A stretch of 64,000 nt of DNA from Gammaproteobacteria bacterium (GCA_021773795.1 JAJFJT010000036.1:62001-126000), one strand, 5' to 3'. Positions 1 through 9,211 are shown, counted from the first letter of the stretch. Numbers and translations are program-made. The notes: generated from the letters alone by a model not told the origin.

Positions 1-2110
1 TGTACCTCATCGCAACCCTGTTCCCTGAGATAGCTGAGTTGGTCTTCCGTCTCCACCCCCTCGGCTACCACCTTGCGTCCCAGACCATGCCCCAGAGCGA
101 TCACCGCGCGGACAATGGCGGCATCCTCCGGGTCGCAATGAATATCGCGTACAAAGGAGCGGTCGATCTTGACCTTGGATACCGGAAAACGCTTCAAATA
201 GCCCAATGATGAATAACCGGTTCCAAAATCATCGATGGCCAATTCAATACCCATTTGGTCCAGTTCATTGAGCATTTCCGTGGTCTTATCCACATGCTCC
301 ATCAATAAGGATTCCGTGATTTCCAGTGACAGGCAGGAAACATCCAGCCCCGTCTGTTTCAGCACTTTGCGAATATCGGCCACCAATTTTGGGTCGCGAA
401 ACTGCACTGCGGAGAGATTGACGTTCACCCGCATCTTTGCCAGGCCGGCCTTCTGCCAGGCACGATTCTGACGACAGGCCTCTGATAGCACCCACAAGCC
501 TATGGGTACGATTAAACCGCTTTCCTCAGCCACCTCAATAAACTCGAAGGGAGAAAGCAAGCCGCGCTCGGGATGCTGCCAACGCACCAGGGCTTCCACC
601 GCGGTGACACGATTACTGGCCACATCAATGAGCGGCTGGTAGTGAAGTCGTAACTCTTGCTGCTGCAAGGCCCGGCGCAACTCTTTTTCCACCCCACGTC
701 GGCGTTGTGTTTCCGCGTGCATCTTCGCGCTGAAAAATCGGTAGGTATTGCGCCCCCCCCCTTGGCCTGATACATCGCCACATCAGCTTCTTTAAGTAAT
801 TCATGCGGGGTCTTGCCGATCTCCCCCTGGTAAAGCGTAATACCAATACTCGGACTGGTGTAGATCTCGCTGCTTTCCAGCATAAATGGTCTGGCGAGTG
901 CCTCCCCGATCTTCTCCGCCAACACCACCGCACCATTTTCCGATTTCAAGGCGCTCTGGATGATGGCAAATTCATCACCCCCCAGACGTGCCACCGTATC
1001 CACTTCCCGGGTACAGGCACGCAGGCGTTTGCTCACTGCCTGCAGCAAAAGATCGCCCAAATGGTGGCCATGGACATCATTAATATTCTTGAAACGATCC
1101 AGATCAAGAAACATTACCCCCATTAATCCGCCGTCGCGCCTTACCCGAGCCAGTGCGTGCTCCAGGCGATCACGAAACAGGACTCGATTGGGGAGATCCG
1201 TCAGCGCATCGTAATGTGCAAGACGACGGATCCGCTCTTCCGATTGTTTGCGTGCAGAAATATCTTCCACGGTGCACAAAAACATCCGCCGGCCACCCAG
1301 CCAGAGCTCGCTCAATACATAAGAGACAGCACAGGGGATATCTCCCGCTCGCAGCACCACTCCCTCGCCCATACAGCGCGGAGAACGAATTGCAGCCTCT
1401 GCCTCCCCCACACCGTCGGTGGCAGCAGAGGGCAAAATGATGTCCGGAATCAGCTGTATTAGCGTCATCCCCACCAGCCGATCACTCTTTTTTCTGAACA
1501 GTTTCTCCGCCGCTGCATTGACGCTATTGATCACACCGTCAGCATTGCTAACCATGACACCATCGTGAATATTTTCCAGAATTGTGCGCAGGCGTAACTC
1601 GTTTTCACCCAATTTCACCATCAGATGACTCAGGCTGCTTGCCTGTTCTCGCAACATCCCTTCGCGAGAAACCGAGGCAGAAACATCCCGTATCTGAATC
1701 AAACAATGGCGTGGACCATCAGTAATACTTACCGGCTTGACCGTCACCATCTGGTGCAAGCGTTGAGCTTTTTGACGATCGGATGGCGTGCGAAAAAGAG
1801 GGAAAGGGTGCCGATGCAAGCCTGGAGAGAGCATGCCCGCCATGCCCTTGTCGAGGGCCTGTTCAATACTCACAAACAGGCGGGTATCCAACAATTTAGG
1901 AAAAATACTATCCAGGGCACTGCCCAGCGCGGCATCCGTGGACACCCCGGAAAACCGCTCCATCCAACCGTTCCAGAGCATCACCCGGGCGCTGGGATCG
2001 AGCACGATATTGCCAATCTCACTCGTGCTGATAACCGCCTCGGCAATTCCCGCTCCCAGGCTCACGCTGGGTTCGGAGGAAGGCGCAGATGGCCGATTCC
2101 GAGCATTCAT
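1..2110 (-). CDS. PAS-PAS-GGDEF-EAL cyclic-di-GMP protein, frameshifted, 3' end outside the window
   Basis: A bifunctional diguanylate cyclase/phosphodiesterase. In reading order I see two PAS-like regions (roughly residues 25-140 and 175-295), then a GGDEF domain whose signature RLGGDEFAII is intact. The frame breaks after VAMYQAKGG at a run of nine G (minus strand, 753-761). One extra base would restore GRNTYRFF and an open EAL domain down to base 1. That second frame shows EALVRW, DDFGTGYSSL, KIDRSFV and AEGVET, so the phosphodiesterase residues are present. The start is taken at 2110, where ATG overlaps the stop of the CheC-like gene as ATGA. The upstream ATG at 2125 is less likely. The shift may be a sequencing error, phase variation or a real mutation. 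Domain assignment is secure; whether a full protein is made is not. Confidence 0.85.
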
Positions 2111-2712
2111 AACCCCAGCATGCACTCCTCAATCCTGGCCACCAGGGACTCTACCGAACCCACATCTACCCGCAGCACAAAAAATCCCTGGATATCCTGA
2201 TCCTTCAGCGCGAAGTCTATGTGCAACTGCAAAACGGTGTCATCAGCATCCGCCGTCCCCGCAAGCACGGAGTCACAATCCCCGTGTAGAAAACTTGGTA
2301 CAGTCGTGTTGATCTCATCACCCAGTACATCACTCAGGGTACCAAGACAGGCATTGATGATCACATTGCCTACCTCCACCAGCACCTCTTCCTCCAAGCT
2401 GGTAAATTCTGCCATCGGTGCATTTTGCTGCATCAGTGCGCACACCAGATCGAGGCTTTTATCCTTTGGAAAGATCAGCAGGGCGGTACCCCAAAAAGCG
2501 CCGGAAAATTCTTCCTGCACTCCGGAGATACGCGTGCCACCCTGTTCGGAAATTTGTTTTGCGGCCTTACGGCGGGAAAGAAAAATGACCTTGGGAGCGG
2601 ATAGAGAGACCTCCTCGCCCACCATCTTATTAAGCGCGTCAGTAGCGCTGCCTATTCCCATATTGAATAATTCTGCGACAACATCCTCCTGCAGATCAGC
2701 CAGTTCAGACAT
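2107..2712 (-). CDS. CheC/CheX-like chemotaxis phosphatase
   Basis: A 201-residue CheC-family protein. Family members dephosphorylate response regulators. Both copies of the family motif (E-x2-N) are visible: AELFNMGIG near residue 13 and VEVGNVIIN near residue 110, which matches two-site CheC rather than single-site variants. It sits between the receiver gene and the GGDEF/EAL gene, and its stop overlaps the start of the latter. The likely substrate would be a phosphorylated receiver. The adjacent receiver lacks its phospho-acceptor, so the true partner is probably elsewhere. Confidence 0.8.
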   Translation of the reverse strand: MSELADLQEDVVAELFNMGIGSATDALNKMVGEEVSLSAPKVIFLSRRKAAKQISEQGGTRISGVQEEFSGAFWGTALLIFPKDKSLDLVCALMQQNAPMAEFTSLEEEVLVEVGNVIINACLGTLSDVLGDEINTTVPSFLHGDCDSVLAGTADADDTVLQLHIDFALKDQDIQGFFVLRVDVGSVESLVARIEECMLGL

Positions 2713-2714
2713 AG

Positions 2715-3083
2715 CTAGCTGGCAACCGGCGCCACGTAGGACCGAACCTTGGTCACAGTCACCGGTTTGCTCATAAAACCCACCCCGGCTGCTTCCGCCT
2801 TCTGGCGGACACTATCCTGGATATTTGCGGTGAGCAGCGCAATGCGTGCATCGGGGAACCGGGGTCGCGATTGCTCGATTAACTCCAGACCATCCATACC
2901 CGGCATATTCAGATAAATCGTCATCAGATCGATTTCCTGATCGGCAATCAACTGCAAAGCCTCATCACCATCCCCGGCCTCGACAAAGGTGCAGTCGGGC
3001 AATACTTCTTCCGCGAAACACCGAATCATCATCCGTGAAACCCGGCTTTCAACGACGTTCAACATGGTATTTATTTCAGCCAT
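2715..3083 (-). CDS. CheY-like single-domain receiver without phospho-acceptor Asp
   Basis: A stand-alone receiver domain of about 122 residues. The start at 3083 (MAEINTML) is chosen because an AGGGA ribosome site lies just upstream and the longer frame would run into the STAS gene. The fold markers are clear: NMPGMDGLEL, ALLTAN with the switch Thr, and the conserved Lys in FMSKPV. The residue aligned with Asp57 of CheY is Tyr57 (TIYLNMP), and the acidic pair at the N-terminus reads VE instead of DD. It should therefore not be phosphorylated in the usual way. It may work as a pseudo-receiver or be decaying. Confidence 0.8.
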   Translation of the reverse strand: MAEINTMLNVVESRVSRMMIRCFAEEVLPDCTFVEAGDGDEALQLIADQEIDLMTIYLNMPGMDGLELIEQSRPRFPDARIALLTANIQDSVRQKAEAAGVGFMSKPVTVTKVRSYVAPVAS

Positions 3084-3106
3084 AATCATTCCCTGCCAGA
3101 GGCCAC

Positions 3107-3412
3107 TTACTGAATTTTCATTAATTGCTGGAAGTTCGCAATGGTGAGTACATTTTTCACCTCTTCGCGGCAATTGGTAATCAAAAGATTGGCTGAGTCA
3201 CCGCCGGCGTAATCACGCAGGATAAGCAACATCCCCAGCGCCGAGCTGTCGAGATACTCCGTGTCACCGAGGTCAATGACAAACTTGCCGCCGTTGCCTG
3301 GCAGTTGTTCATAGGCCTTTTTGAAATCCTGATGGGTACTAAAATCGAAGCGCCCACTCACACGGATGGTGATGGTGGCACCGTTATCGGCTACTGTGGC
3401 ATTGACTGTCAC
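3107..3412 (-). CDS. STAS-domain anti-sigma factor antagonist-like protein
   Basis: A 101-residue STAS domain protein of the SpoIIAA type. The motif LDSSALGMLLILRDY near residue 55 carries the serine that is phosphorylated in this family. Such proteins usually take part in partner-switching with a serine kinase, and in many proteobacteria they sit in chemotaxis or c-di-GMP clusters. It is the first intact gene of the STAS - receiver - CheC - GGDEF/EAL run, with gaps of only about 25 bases, so the four are probably co-transcribed. No cognate kinase is visible in the window. Confidence 0.85.
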   Translation of the reverse strand: MTVNATVADNGATITIRVSGRFDFSTHQDFKKAYEQLPGNGGKFVIDLGDTEYLDSSALGMLLILRDYAGGDSANLLITNCREEVKNVLTIANFQQLMKIQ

Positions 3413-3477
3413 GACATTTCCTCCAATCTGTAACTCAGCGGGCCTGCAACCCGGAAGATTTTAGAGACCTCTGCCCT

Positions 3478-3538
3478 AAGGAATCTCTGATTTATTCTGG
3501 GCAAAGTAAATTGTAATTTCCTAGGTCAGAGTTCCCTT
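3478..3538. repeat. Short inverted repeat, possible MITE end or hairpin
   Basis: The 13-base arm AAGGAATCTCTGA (3478-3490) is mirrored by TCAGAGTTCCCTT (3526-3538) with two differences and a 35-base centre. It lies between the broken gene and the STAS gene. The sequence just left of it, TTTTAGAG...GCCCTAAGG, resembles the right end of the element at 57.7-57.85 kb, which suggests a shared repeat family. A structured 5' leader of the STAS operon is the alternative. Confidence 0.45.
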
Positions 3539-4069
3539 AAAAAAGTTCTACCTCGCCTTCGTCCAAGGAGACGTGCTCCACCGGTTTTTCAGGCGCCTGT
3601 TCAAATTGTGCATGATAACTGTGGGTATCGGCCCTTATCCCCTCTATCACCCCGGCCACACCCTCAGCATCACCTGGAACATCACTCAAGCTCAAGCGTC
3701 CCAACAGTTCAGCATTTAACCCCTTCAGATGAGCGATACGACCATGCCGGTCAGGATCGCAGCTACCACATTAGCGTGGGCCTATTTAGCCATCGAGTTA
3801 AACAGCCCATCCACCAATGGATACTGCACCATTACCTCGCAGCAAGGCGGGTCAATTTTTCCGTCAGTTTCACTGACCCCGACAATACCGGAGCCCACCT
3901 CAAGTTGTAATGGAGTTTCTGCCGTCATATTGTTTTCAACCTCGGGCTCTTGAGCCTCTTCCGCCGCCATCACTACCTGCTCTGCCTCACTGATTACTTC
4001 TTCCGCTTCTACAAACAAAGCCGCTAGCGGGTCGTGCCCCATGGAGGACAGGGGCCTACGTCCAACCAC
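3537..4069 (-). pseudogene. Interrupted gene of unknown family after parA
   Basis: An open frame starts at 4069 (GTG overlapping the parA stop) or 4042 (ATG). It reads an acidic Ala/Glu-rich N-terminus for about 95 codons and stops at a TAG at 3782-3784. A different frame is then open from about 3765 to a TAA at 3537. It encodes a protein-like tail that includes HGRIAHLKGLNAELLGRL and ends in DEGEVELF. The second frame has no own start or ribosome site, so I read this as one gene broken by a nonsense codon and/or frameshift. I do not recognise the family. Its place after parA suggests a chemotaxis accessory protein, but no CheW motif is visible. Confidence 0.4.
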
Positions 4070-4824
4070 TACATCATCCGCCCGTCCATGAGATCACGGG
4101 CAAGGGCGTGGTAGTCCAGAGCACCGTTACTACGCCGCCGGTATTCAAAAATCGTCTTGCCATGGCTAGTGCACTCAGCCAGTGCGCTCACCTCTCGTAT
4201 CGGGGTAGCGAAGACCTCTCCGGGAAAATAATTTTTCAGCTTCGCCCGCACCTCACGGGCCAGGCGCCGACGCTGGTGATAACGGGTAAGCACAATGGAA
4301 CGGGCGATGCCGCGTTTGAGCAGACCCTCCAGGCGCTTGCAGGTATTGACCAGATAGACCAAGCCACGCAGGCCGAGATAATCCCCGGACACCGGCACCA
4401 GGATCTCATCGCTGGCCACCAGCGCGTTGACCACCAACAAACCCGAGGCCGGCGGGCAATCCAGCAGCACGAAATCCTGATCATCGAAGTAACCATTGAG
4501 CGCCTCGCGCAGCTTGAAGCCCCGCGCCGCGCCTCCCTGGGCAAGTAATTCCACATCCCCCAAGCGCGGTCCCGCAGGCACCAAATGGAGGCCATCACGC
4601 ACCTCCATCCAGTAATCATTGATGTCGGCATCCGACAGCAGCACCTCATCCATACCGGGAAGAGGGGTGTCGTTCACCCCCAGGCTGACCGCCAGATGAC
4701 CCTGGGGATCGATGTCGATCACGGTCACTTTCTTGCCCGCCAGCACTAAGGCATGGGCCAGGTTCACGGTGGTGGTGGTCTTGCCCACCCCACCCTTCTG
4801 GTTAACCACAGCCATCATCTGCAT
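4069..4824 (-). CDS. ParA/Soj-family ATPase of a chemotaxis-type cluster
   Basis: A 251-residue ParA-like ATPase. The deviant Walker A motif NQKGGVGKTTTTVNLA is at residues 8-23, the switch region VIDIDPQGHL follows, and LLDCPPASGLL is the Walker B-like segment. In polarly flagellated gammaproteobacteria, ParA homologues next to chemotaxis genes position the chemoreceptor array. The neighbours here (MCP upstream; STAS, receiver and CheC-like genes downstream) fit that role better than plasmid partition, and no ParB or parS is visible. The gap of about 50 bases to the MCP remnant carries a GCTTAA...TTAAGC inverted repeat of unknown meaning. Confidence 0.85.
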   Translation of the reverse strand: MQMMAVVNQKGGVGKTTTTVNLAHALVLAGKKVTVIDIDPQGHLAVSLGVNDTPLPGMDEVLLSDADINDYWMEVRDGLHLVPAGPRLGDVELLAQGGAARGFKLREALNGYFDDQDFVLLDCPPASGLLVVNALVASDEILVPVSGDYLGLRGLVYLVNTCKRLEGLLKRGIARSIVLTRYHQRRRLAREVRAKLKNYFPGEVFATPIREVSALAECTSHGKTIFEYRRRSNGALDYHALARDLMDGRMM

Positions 4825-4873
4825 GGCACTGCCCCTACTATAGATTGCTTAAATGGAAGCGAAAACTTAAGCA

Positions 4874-5281
4874 TCAGAATTCCTCCCATTCACCCTCCTC
4901 CTCACCCCCTGAAGCCTTGGGTGCTCTTACAACAGGGCACTTCAGCTGACTGACCTTGGTGGAATACGCGGTGACCGCCTGTACTGCTGCCATCACCGGC
5001 TCATCCTCTTCACCGTTGGAGAAAAGCTGTTGCATGGTCTGGGCCTGCTCATCCATGGCCCCGCTGGCCGCCGCAGCCTCTTCCACCAGAGCTGCATTTT
5101 GCTGGGTCATCTCGTCCATATGCATTACCGCCTTGTTCACCTGCTCAATGCCCATGGATTGTTCCTGACTGGCGGCGGCAATCTCAGCGATGATATCGCT
5201 GACCTTTTTCACTGGTGACGATCTTGCCCAGGGATTCGCCCCATTGATTTAGCAGTGCCGTGCCATCCTTTACCTTGCCCC
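4874..5281 (-). pseudogene. 3' remnant of a second methyl-accepting chemotaxis protein
   Basis: This stretch encodes only the C-terminal helical arm of an MCP: VKDGTALLNQWGESLGKIVTS in one frame, then VKKVSDIIAEIAAASQEQS up to a GEWEEF tail in another. Relative to the usual MCP sequence, two bases are missing at the junction near 5210, so the frames do not join. There is no signalling hairpin, HAMP or membrane part. It begins directly behind the stop of the intact MCP, as if most of a tandem MCP was deleted and the tail was left behind. The 113-codon GTG-started frame could still be translated as a fragment. Confidence 0.7.
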
Positions 5282-5293
5282 CTGGAAAGGAAA

Positions 5294-6880
5294 TTAAAGT
5301 TTGAAACGCTCCACCAACGCCCGCATGCCCGTAGCGTGCTCCTGTACCCCATGAGCCGCCGCGGTGGTTTGCTCGGCAACGGATATCGCCTCTTCGGAAA
5401 CCTGTCGCACATCCTGAAGATTGCCGGCAATATCGCCGCACACTACGGATTGTTCCTCGGCGGCGCTGGCGATCATGGCGTTCATATCATTCATCTGCGC
5501 CACCTGGGTAGTAATGGCATCCAGCTCCTCACCCACCCGCTCGGCCTTTTGCACACTGTTCTCCACCCCCTCGGCACCCTTTTCCATCACTGTTACGGCA
5601 TTGCGTGCCACACCTTGCAGGGATTCAACCATCTCGCGAATCTTCTCCGTAGAGCCCTGGGTCCGGCTGGCGAGGGTACGCACCTCATCCGCCACCACCG
5701 CAAAACCCCGTCCCTGCTCACCGGCCCGCGCTGCCTCGATAGCCGCATTAAGGGCCAGCAGATTTGTCTGCTCGGCGATATCGCGAATTACCCTGACCAC
5801 CTCACCAATACCCTCGGCATCACTTTCCAGGGTCTGAATCACCTCGGTAGCCTGCCTAACTTCACCGGCCACACCCTGCACCGCAGTCAGTGAATCGGTC
5901 ACTGCGACCTTGCCACTCACCGTCAGACTGTCCGCCTCCCGCGCTGCATCCGCGGCACCGGCGGCACTTTGCACCACCTCTTTCACCGCAGTAGTCATCT
6001 CCTCCATGGCGTGAGCCGCCTGATCCACAATAGCCTGCTGGCGACCCGCCCCCTCACCCAACTGCGCTACCGCGTTCGCAGTATTAGATGCCCCGCTGGC
6101 AAGCCCTCTGGATGCCTCGGAGAGACGCCCGAGCACCGTGCGTGACTGTGCCTTCAATACTTGGATGGCGTATTGCAGTTGCGCCACCTCGTCATGGCCA
6201 CCGGTGTAAACCCAACGCATCAAGGGATTACCCACCACCGACTCTGACTCCTTCGCCGCCTGCCGCAGAGTTGCCGTGGCCCATCCGGAGGTTATCCAGG
6301 CCAGCGCCACAGCCACCACAAAGACATAACCAAAACCACTGGGCGGATTGGCCGCGAACCAGCGCAACCAGGCATACACCGGGGCCAGCACCACCAGCAT
6401 GGCAACGAAGCTATGCGCCCGCGAGCTGCTCTTGTAGGCCTGCACCCAGGCCTGCCAGAAGGGCGCCTTACCGGCATTCCACACCGCCTTGTATAGCTGC
6501 TCCGCACGTCCAACCCATTCACGCCGGGGTTTGACCCGTACGGACTCGTAGGAAACCACTTGGCTACCATCAAAGATTGGAGTCACATAGGCGTCCACCC
6601 AGTAGTGATCGCCGTTCTTGCAGCGATTCTTCACAACCCCCATCCAGGCCTTGCCATTCTTGAGGTCATTCCAGAGATCGGCAAAGGCCGAGGGTGGCAC
6701 ATCCGGGTGGCGCACCACATTGTGGTTTTTGCCAAGCAGTTCGTCCTCGGAAAAACGGGCTACCTTACAAAAGGCTTCATTGGCATAGGTCACTGCGCCC
6801 TTAAGGTCCGTGGACGACACCAGTTCCGTACCCTCTGGATAATCATTTTCAATGTTGGTGACAGGAAAATTCTGTTTCAT
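5294..6880 (-). CDS. Aer-like PAS-containing methyl-accepting chemotaxis protein
   Basis: A 528-residue chemoreceptor. A PAS domain occupies about residues 15-130 (YANEAFCKVARFSEDELLGKNHN, as in redox-sensing Aer-type receptors). A hydrophobic hairpin follows at about 160-205, and then the MCP signalling domain with the conserved tip EQTNLLALNAAIEAARAGEQ. There is no large periplasmic domain, so it probably senses an internal cue such as redox state. The end ERFKL lacks a CheR-tethering pentapeptide. A FliA-type promoter lies upstream at 6940-6966. The gene heads the signalling cluster that continues to base 1. Confidence 0.9.
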   Translation of the reverse strand: MKQNFPVTNIENDYPEGTELVSSTDLKGAVTYANEAFCKVARFSEDELLGKNHNVVRHPDVPPSAFADLWNDLKNGKAWMGVVKNRCKNGDHYWVDAYVTPIFDGSQVVSYESVRVKPRREWVGRAEQLYKAVWNAGKAPFWQAWVQAYKSSSRAHSFVAMLVVLAPVYAWLRWFAANPPSGFGYVFVVAVALAWITSGWATATLRQAAKESESVVGNPLMRWVYTGGHDEVAQLQYAIQVLKAQSRTVLGRLSEASRGLASGASNTANAVAQLGEGAGRQQAIVDQAAHAMEEMTTAVKEVVQSAAGAADAAREADSLTVSGKVAVTDSLTAVQGVAGEVRQATEVIQTLESDAEGIGEVVRVIRDIAEQTNLLALNAAIEAARAGEQGRGFAVVADEVRTLASRTQGSTEKIREMVESLQGVARNAVTVMEKGAEGVENSVQKAERVGEELDAITTQVAQMNDMNAMIASAAEEQSVVCGDIAGNLQDVRQVSEEAISVAEQTTAAAHGVQEHATGMRALVERFKL

Positions 6881-6939
6881 AACAACATCTCTCCAGCACC
6901 AACCATGGAATGTGATTTATTGTGCGGTAACGCACAGTT

Positions 6940-6966
6940 TTAACGGCACACCATCTGGAAACTTTA
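6940..6966 (-). promoter_or_regulatory. Sigma-28 (FliA) promoter for the MCP gene
   Basis: On the minus strand TAAAGTTT (6966-6959), an 11-base spacer and GCCGTTAA (6947-6940) match the FliA consensus TAAAGTTT-N11-GCCGATAA with one mismatch. It ends 60 bases before the MCP start codon. Chemoreceptor genes are classic FliA targets, so sequence and context agree. Confidence 0.75.
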
Positions 6967-7043
6967 GTCAGATTGAAGGTGGAGTTTGGCCCGCTAGCCT
7001 GGCCATTTGTATCCATGGCCTGGCTGCTTTAGGTTTAGCAACC

Positions 7044-7898
7044 GTGCCCTCTAATACAGACCTTCACAGCCACTCTACCGCCTCCGACGGCACCCTCTCA
7101 CCCGTAGCCCTGTTAAGCCATGCTGCGGAGCAGGGAATAGCGCGTTTTGCCCTCACCGACCACGACACCACTGCGGGTCTGACAGCGGCTGGCGCTCAGG
7201 CGCTGGAACTGGGGATCGAGCTGGTGCCCGGGGTTGAACTATCGGTGTCCTGGGAGGGAAAGATCCTGCATGTGGTGGGGCTCTACATCGACGACACCCA
7301 TCCCCCGTTACAGGCGGGCATGGCCATCCTGCGGGACGCACGCGATATCCGTGCCCGGGAGATCGGTCGGCGCCTCGCCAGCCATGGCATCGAGGATACC
7401 TATACGGTGGCCAGGGGATTGGCTCAGGGAGAGATGATCACCCGCGCCCACTATGCCCGCGCCCTGGTGGCAAATGCGCAGGCAAAAAGCCCGCAAGATG
7501 CCTTCCGCCGCTTGCTCGGCCGTGGCTGCCCTGGTTATGTGGACAGCCCCGGTGCGGGGCTCGCTGAGGCCATTGGCTGGATCACCGGGGCAGGAGGCAT
7601 CGCGGTACTGGCCCACCCGCTCGCCTATGGACTGACACGACTGTGGTTACCGCTGGTGCTTACGGCATTTGGAGAGGCGGGGGGCAGAGCCATCGAGGTG
7701 GTGTATGGCAACAATACGCCCGCACAGAATCGTAAGAGCGCCCAACTGGCACGGGAATATGGCTTCCTGGCCTCCCTCGGCGCCGACTACCACGGCCCGA
7801 AGCTAGGCGGTGTCCGGCTAGGGGAGCTACCGGCACTACCGGCAGATCTTGAGCCGGTATGGCAGCATCCAGCCCGTAGCCTGGATGTAACGAAGTGA
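7044..7898 (+). CDS. PHP-domain phosphoesterase (RNase AM / YciV-TrpH family)
   Basis: A 284-residue PHP metal-dependent phosphoesterase. Family members act as 3',5'-nucleotide bisphosphate phosphatases and as 5'-3' exonucleases that mature rRNA 5' ends (RNase AM). The motifs are DLHSHSTASDG at the start, LTDHDTTAG, PGVELS, AVLAHPLAYG and LGADYHGPK, which together supply the metal ligands. The start at GTG 7044 is chosen because the family begins a few residues before DLHSHS. The open frame runs further upstream but crosses the MCP promoter. The gene stands alone. Confidence 0.85.
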   Translation: MPSNTDLHSHSTASDGTLSPVALLSHAAEQGIARFALTDHDTTAGLTAAGAQALELGIELVPGVELSVSWEGKILHVVGLYIDDTHPPLQAGMAILRDARDIRAREIGRRLASHGIEDTYTVARGLAQGEMITRAHYARALVANAQAKSPQDAFRRLLGRGCPGYVDSPGAGLAEAIGWITGAGGIAVLAHPLAYGLTRLWLPLVLTAFGEAGGRAIEVVYGNNTPAQNRKSAQLAREYGFLASLGADYHGPKLGGVRLGELPALPADLEPVWQHPARSLDVTK

Positions 7899-7974
7899 AA
7901 TCCGGGAGGATGCCATTCGCCCTAACAACCGGTTTTGTCCCCGTTCCCCAGATTTCGCGGCCGCTCCATCCAGG

Positions 7975-8853
7975 CTACAGTTCCAGCCCCTCATCCCGAC
8001 TCCGCAGGCCCTTCTGCAAAGCCACATAGTCGGGGTGCTCGGGCCCGAGGATGCCGTGGCGGATGATGAAATCGATGATCACCAGGGAACAGTTAAACTT
8101 GAAGTCTTCGCTTTCACGGACGGTCTCGATCACCCGCTCAACGGGCCAGAGGAAAAACTCCTCTACCTCACCGTCGGTATTACGCGGTACAAAATCCAGC
8201 GGCAATTCCAGGTCGTAAACAAAAATCAGGTCTGGCCGCAGTCCCTGGGGGCTTTCTACCATATAACTGATGGCACTGACGGACTGGGCCGGTGCCACCA
8301 GGGCCGGGGCTATCCCCGCCTCCTCGCCGCACTCCTTCACCAGGTTCTCCCGCAACCCAATGCCCCAGGGCTGGCCACCAGCCACCAGCTGGTCGAGCTT
8401 TCCCGGCTCCGTGGGCTTGTTCCAGGAGCGTCGCGCCACCCACATGTGCAGGCCCTCGGGGCGACGCACGAAACCATTCATATGCACGCTGTAGGCACAG
8501 GTCCCGAACAGCGCGGAGGCAGCGCGCTCGATGAGCAGTAGCGGCGGGTCCGCCCAGTAGCGATTGAGCGGGTATAGCTCGCCCCGCCAGCCGGGAATCA
8601 TGCCTTCTTCGCGCAGTACCTCCAGCACCCCGGCCACCGCCTGGCTACGCTCCGCCTCCGGGGTAGTGGGCTGATTCAATGCCGATGCCAGAGTGACACG
8701 GCTTGCCTCCACCCGGAACACCTCGGGCCAGCGCCGCAGGCTCTCGGCAAAGGCGTGGCGCAGCCAACCGCTGGGTTGACCGGCGATTTCAAAGGGCCGG
8801 AAGCCTTTGGGATCATAGCCATTGGCCGCTTGAATACGCTCCAGAAAACTCAT
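7975..8853 (-). CDS. Nudix hydrolase with DUF4743 N-terminus
   Basis: A 292-residue protein with an N-terminal region typical of DUF4743 (YDPKGFRPFEIAGQPSGWL) and a Nudix box around residues 175-200 (GLRENLVKECGEEAGI). Eukaryotic relatives are annotated as thiamine-pyrophosphokinase-like Nudix enzymes. The substrate here cannot be told from sequence. The start overlaps the stop of the upstream glutaredoxin-like gene as ATGA, so the two are translationally coupled. Confidence 0.8.
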   Translation of the reverse strand: MSFLERIQAANGYDPKGFRPFEIAGQPSGWLRHAFAESLRRWPEVFRVEASRVTLASALNQPTTPEAERSQAVAGVLEVLREEGMIPGWRGELYPLNRYWADPPLLLIERAASALFGTCAYSVHMNGFVRRPEGLHMWVARRSWNKPTEPGKLDQLVAGGQPWGIGLRENLVKECGEEAGIAPALVAPAQSVSAISYMVESPQGLRPDLIFVYDLELPLDFVPRNTDGEVEEFFLWPVERVIETVRESEDFKFNCSLVIIDFIIRHGILGPEHPDYVALQKGLRSRDEGLEL

Positions 8854-9089
8854 GTCAGGCTCTCCTGCAACGCAGCTTCATCCAGATGGTAATGGCAGAT
8901 CTCCCGCCCCCGAAAATACAAACAGGGAATTTTTTTCCGAAAACGTTTTTCCAATTTTGCATCGCTTTCTATGGCCACATACTCCAGTTTAAAAGCCAGA
9001 CGTGTCTGCCAGGGCCGTAGTGCAACCCGCATCTCATCGCAAAGATGACACTCGGGACTACCGTAGAGGGTCAGGAGCGGCTTCGTCAT
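8850..9089 (-). CDS. Glutaredoxin-like DUF836 protein
   Basis: A 79-residue thioredoxin-fold protein. It begins with LTLYGSPECHLCDEM, a CxxC motif in the glutaredoxin position, and keeps the cis-proline region KKIPCLYFRG. It is probably a small cytoplasmic thiol protein. It is the first gene of a two-gene unit with the Nudix hydrolase. Confidence 0.8.
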   Translation of the reverse strand: MTKPLLTLYGSPECHLCDEMRVALRPWQTRLAFKLEYVAIESDAKLEKRFRKKIPCLYFRGREICHYHLDEAALQESLT

Positions 9090-9211
9090 AGCGCGCCAAC
9101 CGCCACCAACCGGAGGTTGATCAAAGAGCTTCCCAGACCGCTAAAAACTTTATACATCGTTGCTGTATTCCTTGCTATAAATCGCCGGGATAGTGATTTT
9201 TACGCACGGGA

